From positions 3,666,214-3,730,213 of the forward strand of contig NC_092567.1 in assembly GCF_037975245.1 (NCBI RefSeq): a DNA stretch of 64,000 bases, in the 5' to 3' direction. The stretch is from Apostichopus japonicus (lineage: Eukaryota > Echinodermata > Holothuroidea > Aspidochirotida > Stichopodidae). Both the position numbers and the translations under genes were made by a program. Every line of letters starts with the position of its first letter. The stretch's first letter is position 1. Positions 60,359 through 64,000 of the stretch are shown one piece after another. The notes beneath the pieces were generated by a model, which did not search any database, was not told the DNA's origin, and saw nothing but the letters and a program-made list of their open reading frames with translations.

Positions 60359-61826
60359 CATGGGCGGCGATCCGCACTTCCGAGTGGGGGGGGGGGGGGG
60401 ATATGACCTTGTTGACTATCTAAGCGTAGAGCCACCATGGGTTGGCGCGAAGCGTACAAGAAAATTTTGGGATTAACAAACCCTCTAGATGGCCGGAAAC
60501 GGCACTTCCCGAGGTTTCCAAGCGGCATATACCCAACTTTAAAATAGGGATGTCATGTCCGAAATATCTCATAATCAGGATCTAAAATACCTTTTTTTTA
60601 ATTTCGGGTGTAATTTTGGGAAAATTGCCCCTGTCAATCTTGTTTCAGGCGCAACGTTAGAATGTTCGAGAGCTCTTTTATATTATTCGATGAAGAAAAT
60701 GGCCTCATGCAGGCTATTATAGGCCTATATACATGCAATACACAATTACACATAGTTACATTCCTAGGTACCGATTGCTAGGGCATCCAGGTGAAACGTG
60801 TATTAAGCATTACCAAGGGCGGCGGAAGCACTTTAAATCTGGGGGGGCACCGACATCAAAGGGCACTTTGCAGAAATTCGATTGGACTGATGCAGCCTTA
60901 TATTTAGTACCCTTTTTAACTCTTATTGTATGATCTTATTTGCGTATACACATCACTCCACCAACGCCCCCCCCCCCCCCCCCCCGTCAAGGTAATTATG
61001 CATACTAGCACTGCAATATCCAATGTGCAAATTGGGAAACAAGGAACAAGTTTTCCATTGAGACAAAATGAGGTGAAAACATGCTAGTTGCTAATGTAGG
61101 AATCTTCCGAATTAGAGTATATTTCTTGTTAATATCTTAACAATTTTTTTTCCATTCGAAATAGCTTTGAGTTTGACCCACAGAAATTCATTGAAAGTCA
61201 GGGCGCAGCCAGGATTGGCAAAGTTGTATGCACGACTATCTGAGCGGAGCACCACCATCAGTTGGCGCGGAGCGTACAAGAAAATATGTTGGTTTTACAA
61301 ACCCCTAAGATGGCCGGAAACGGCCCTTCCCGAGTGCTTATTCTGGTTCCCTGGCCTCTTGACAACTTGAGACACCTCAGTTTTTATGTAGAAAATGGGC
61401 ACATTTTTAACCTGAGGAAAAGTGGGGGGCACGTGCCCCCTGTGCCCCCCCCCCGGTTCCGCCGCCCTTGAGCATTACCCTGGTAACATGAGATTCTCAG
61501 CTGTTCGAGGGAACATGTACATGTGTAGGCCTACTATAGGGCCTATATGAATACTATGAGGGTGCATATATGTACTATATCAATACCGTGTGCGCAATAA
61601 TACATTTTGTTGTTATAGGGCCAATGAAGCCTACAGTCAACTATTCTTGCTTTATAAAGACGCTTTATTTGAAAAGATCGCACTGCGTTTATGGGTAGGC
61701 GAGAAATGAAGCTAAAAAAGAGCCGTACATTAACGACGATGCATAAATTTAGGCATGAAAATATTCTTATCCCTGGCATTTGGTGGGGGGATATATCCCC
61801 CCTTCCCCCCAGGATCGCCGCCCATG
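60359..61826. mobile_element. hAT-type element, 1468 bp including a nested element
   Basis: Both termini are CATGGGCGGCGATCC; the exact 8-bp duplication GCCATATG lies at 60351-60358 and 61827-61834. Subtracting the inner element and its duplication leaves about 803 bp, in line with the 810-bp sister at 47055-47864. The shared module is at about 60418-60520. Confidence 0.93.
60814..61470. mobile_element. Innermost hAT-type element, 657 bp
   Basis: Left end CAAGGGCGGCGGAAGC, right end on the minus strand CAAGGGCGGCGGAACC, exact 8-bp duplication AGCATTAC (60806-60813, 61471-61478). The empty site is preserved in the sister element near 18580-18592 (TAATCATTACCCTGG). The shared module is at about 61238-61340. 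No coding capacity. Confidence 0.94.
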
Positions 61827-62997
61827 GCCATATGTGATCCATTTTTCGACCTTAATAATAAGCAACATTTCCAGTAAATATGGACACAAAATGCACAATT
61901 TAGTATGGCTGGCATGTCACTTAGTGCTTATAGTGATAATACAAACACAATTACCATCTATGTTTCTAAAACTATTATGCCGCCGAACTTCGCCAGAACC
62001 TTTTTCTGGCAAACGAAAAATAAAGCATACGGGAGGGGGGGGGGGGGGGGGGTTGAGCGATCACCGACATCTCACTTAAAGGTCGTCATCAATTTTTTTA
62101 TTGTTTTGGCCAAATTTTTTTTTGTTTTGGTGACGGCCAATAGGAGGGCGCGCGCCTGTTGCGCCCCCCCCCCCCCTGGATACGCCCCTGGTAGTTCCTC
62201 AGAAATGTTATGATCTCAAAATATTAAGATTCTGTGCTTATGCACAGTACAATTGAGCAGAATTTGACAACAAAATGTCTGCCGTGTCAAGTTCTATCAT
62301 ACCCCTAATATTGACACATTCGTCGATTAGCTAACTGTAGTCCAGGCCTTAGTATACATCCATTGACTTTAGATGCTGTTTGCTATGCTCTGAGCCTCTA
62401 AGCGCAGATAAGTCAGGTCCCAGAGAGTAGTCTTATCATATTGAGGTAATGTTGGTTATTTTTAGGATGTAAGATTTCCAAATGCCCTCAAAACGTGCAA
62501 AACTTGGGGTGGGGGGAGGGTGTTAAAAGCTTAAAAAATACCACAATTTGGTCAGCAAATAGCTGAAATGGATTCAAACTCATGAAAAATGTAATTCTGC
62601 TTGACTGCAAAAAGTTTAGGTGGCCTGCTGTATCGTTGCTAGTAATAATTGAAGGTGCGTCAATTACGGGGGTGCGTCAATTATGAAGCCTTGACTACAC
62701 TAAACTGTTTGCGTATATTCATTCAAGACTCGTGAAGTTGATTGTAGTGTAGGCCTACCCATTCCACGAAACAAATTCCGATTGCAGTAGAACGGCTCAC
62801 AATTCTTGAATAACGTAAACACGAACCCAATAGAATGTAGCGTATGTATCATAAGTAAGGTCAACGTGTGATTCAAGCATTAAAAGTAAAGTTAGGGAAC
62901 TTAGGGCGTTTGATGGACCGTTACAAGACTTAATTAAGTGTCAGTGTGTAATTCAGTGCATGTCTTCGAACTTCGAAGCGATGCCCATTATTTATGC

Positions 62998-63090
62998 TGA
63001 CGTCACGAGCAATCTGATTGGCGGAAAACTCCGTAATTGCAAACCTGTTTGGGAAAAAAAAAATCGCCCCCGGGATGTGCGCCCCATGTT
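62998..63090. repeat. Segment repeated in inverse orientation at about 59728-59815
   Basis: GATTGGCGGAAAA, AATTGCAAACCTGTTTGGGA and CCGGGATG recur on the opposite strand around 59728-59815. The shared blocks suggest two fragments of the same dispersed repeat. A TGACGTCA lies at 62998-63005. Confidence 0.65.
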
Positions 63091-63631
63091 TCGATGTTTT
63101 CGATAACCATACTTTACAACCCCTGCAAGGGTTGTCACTACATTAGTATGGTTCGATGACAATGCACTCCAACATATATGGCTTGTTGTTCCAGGTTTAA
63201 TTCAATCATTTGAAGCATTTAACTTTTATTTAAAGTATTGGAAGACTTGCTACTTATTCGTAACGGAAGAATCTGAAATTCCAAAAATTAACACTCCATG
63301 TGTTTATGTTGAAGTATACGTTCAATATTATCAATACATCATCAGTATAATAAGAGTTTTAGCGCAATTTGGCAAATGCAGAGATTATTCTGATTGGTTT
63401 AAATATACTATGACATCATTGCAATTATCCTCAATACACCACTGTATATTCATTAGCTAGGAAAACTATCCATCTTCTTTAAACCTAAATTTTTATGATT
63501 TAAAGTGGCTGAAATAATAAGTTTTCAATGACAGTCAATGGAAAACAAAACTACTATGAAAAAGTAAACGGTTCCTAATTTAGGTGTAGGTATAAAAATG
63601 TAAAAGGCTGTTTATTTATTAGCTAACTTAC

Positions 63632-64000
63632 ATTATTTTTAGATGCAATCTCCAGCAACTGTGTCGTCGATCTTTGAAGAAGAGCGCTGTCGTATTCGCG
63701 TATCCTAACTTCACGCGAGCAGAGCTCTTCCACCGAATCCATAATGTCGTTGACGTCACCAGTTTGTTCCAGGATACAGAGAATGGCAAACTTATCCCCG
63801 CCTGGTAATCTCTTCAAATGGTTGATGAGTTTCTTTCCAGCATCGGGATCCAGACCACAGGCGAATCTAAACAGGTACTGAAGATCAAATGGATCTAAGA
63901 ACCTGAGCATATCGGAGAGATTGTGTGCGTTCTTTACAAGAGTTACAAGGTGGTGGGCTGCATACCATTCACAGAATAGTTTATGATAAAAACGGACCAT
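63632..64000 (-). CDS. NLR-like (NACHT/LRR family) protein, partial exon
   Basis: An open frame of 123 codons enters from the right edge and ends ASKNN|GTAAGT, a clean phase-0 donor at 63631. It begins RFYHKLFCEWYAAHHL, the F-x-H-K-x-F-x-E-x-x-A-A motif found in the helical region that follows the NACHT ATPase domain in NLR receptors, then continues with helix-rich sequence (LRFLDPFDLQYLFRFACGL, KKLINHLKRLPGGDKFAILC). The NACHT domain itself must lie to the right of the window. The product is inferred to be a cytosolic innate immune sensor, of a family greatly expanded in sea urchins and related animals. The first Met in the window is probably internal. No in-frame stop occurs before the donor. 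Confidence 0.88.

Larger units (their letters stand above)
60217..62190. mobile_element. Outer composite TIR element, 2.0 kb
   Basis: The left end CAGGGGCGTATCCAGGATTT and right end (minus strand CAGGGGCGTATCCAGGGGGG) are flanked by GTAGTT (60211-60216, 62191-62196). It is related to 46464-49055. It contains the hAT element 60359-61826, which itself contains 60814-61470, giving a three-level nest. Without the inner elements only about 500 bp remain, much of it homopolymer G/C. No transposase. Confidence 0.78.
25959..63631. other. Long intronic region between NLR-like and LRR exons
   Basis: About 37.7 kb that should hold at least one exon of the minus-strand gene (phase 0 to 2). Candidates at 38049-38470 and 42585-42713 are weak. 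The rest is transposons (32029-32405, 33790-35484, 46464-49055, 60217-62190), a SINE (43070-43431), tandem arrays (29335-29725, 37440-37570, 44622-45135, 49147-49935, 50668-51620) and old duplications (33440-36720, 44290/52612, 52430/57735). Stretches 26000-29300, 30270-32000, 38500-42500, 53500-55900 and 62200-63600 show nothing I can assign beyond AT-rich unique sequence and homopolymer runs. Confidence 0.5.
3288..64000 (-). other. Gene model: large minus-strand NLR-like gene (partial)
   Basis: Five exon blocks on the minus strand can be joined in order 63632-64000, 25794-25958, 19855-19934, 13305-13366, 3288-3323. The last four junctions keep one reading frame (phases 2, 1, 0) with GT/AG borders and no internal stop. 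The 5' block resembles the region that follows the NACHT domain in NLR proteins and 25794-25958 encodes leucine-rich repeats, so the product is inferred to be a cytosolic pattern-recognition or immune receptor. The block at 63632 ends in phase 0 while the LRR exon begins in phase 2, so at least one exon between them is not identified. The introns, up to tens of kilobases long, are packed with transposons. The 5' part of the gene and its true 3' end lie outside or were not recognised. That all blocks belong to a single gene is an inference from phase and strand; a transcript would settle it. Confidence 0.6.

Noticed and set aside
59617-60528. 132- and 162-residue minus-strand ORFs
   Set aside because: They run through transposon ends, poly-C tracts and the shared module. 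The proline runs come from homopolymers.

Overview
The window looks like intron-dominated genomic DNA from a marine invertebrate deuterostome, most likely an echinoderm (sea cucumber or sea urchin). The reasons are the AT-rich background, a partial NLR-type (NACHT/LRR) gene with leucine-rich-repeat exons, a tRNA-derived SINE and very many terminal-inverted-repeat DNA transposons. The species is inferred, not proven. There are no bacterial-style operons and no intact long ORFs.

Main gene: one large minus-strand gene appears to span most of the window. An NLR-like exon runs off the right edge (63632-64000). An LRR exon with symmetric phase-2 ends lies at 25794-25958. Three small exons (19855-19934, 13305-13366, 3288-3323) join it with perfectly matching splice phases (2>2>1>0>0). 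Everything between is intron. Two further blocks, at 42.58-42.71 kb and 38.05-38.47 kb, may be additional or decayed exons. The exon giving the phase 0-to-2 transition after 63632 was not identified with confidence.

Mobile DNA fills the introns. A 4.9-kb TIR element with a TA duplication (6762-11645) carries a decayed multi-exon SAM-domain gene (11356-8057). Seven hAT-type elements have exact 8-bp target duplications: 4185-5195, 14246-14636, 18143-19648, 32029-32405, 47055-47864, 60359-61826 and 60814-61470. An eighth, 18661-19319, has an 8-bp duplication with one mismatch. Two larger composites (46464-49055, 60217-62190) have shorter duplications. Several are nested, and empty sites in sister copies inside the same window give the order of insertion. 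A roughly 100-bp module recurs about 12 times across elements with different termini. A further TIR insertion (33790-35484) sits in one half of a tandem duplication whose other half preserves the empty site.

Repeats: hairpin-forming 36-37-bp tandem units followed by 135-bp units (50.66-51.62 kb), a G-rich minisatellite (44.62-45.14 kb), arrays of a GTAAGTTTAG-type motif (49.15-49.93 kb), a (TTA)n tract behind a retroelement 3' tail (17.25-17.38 kb) and several old segmental duplications. The palindrome TGACGTCA occurs ten times, three of them in a 20-bp tandem array near the 36-bp exon.

Functionally the only supported host gene is the NLR-like innate immune receptor. The other coding traces are transposon cargo, isolated exon-like fragments or chance ORFs.
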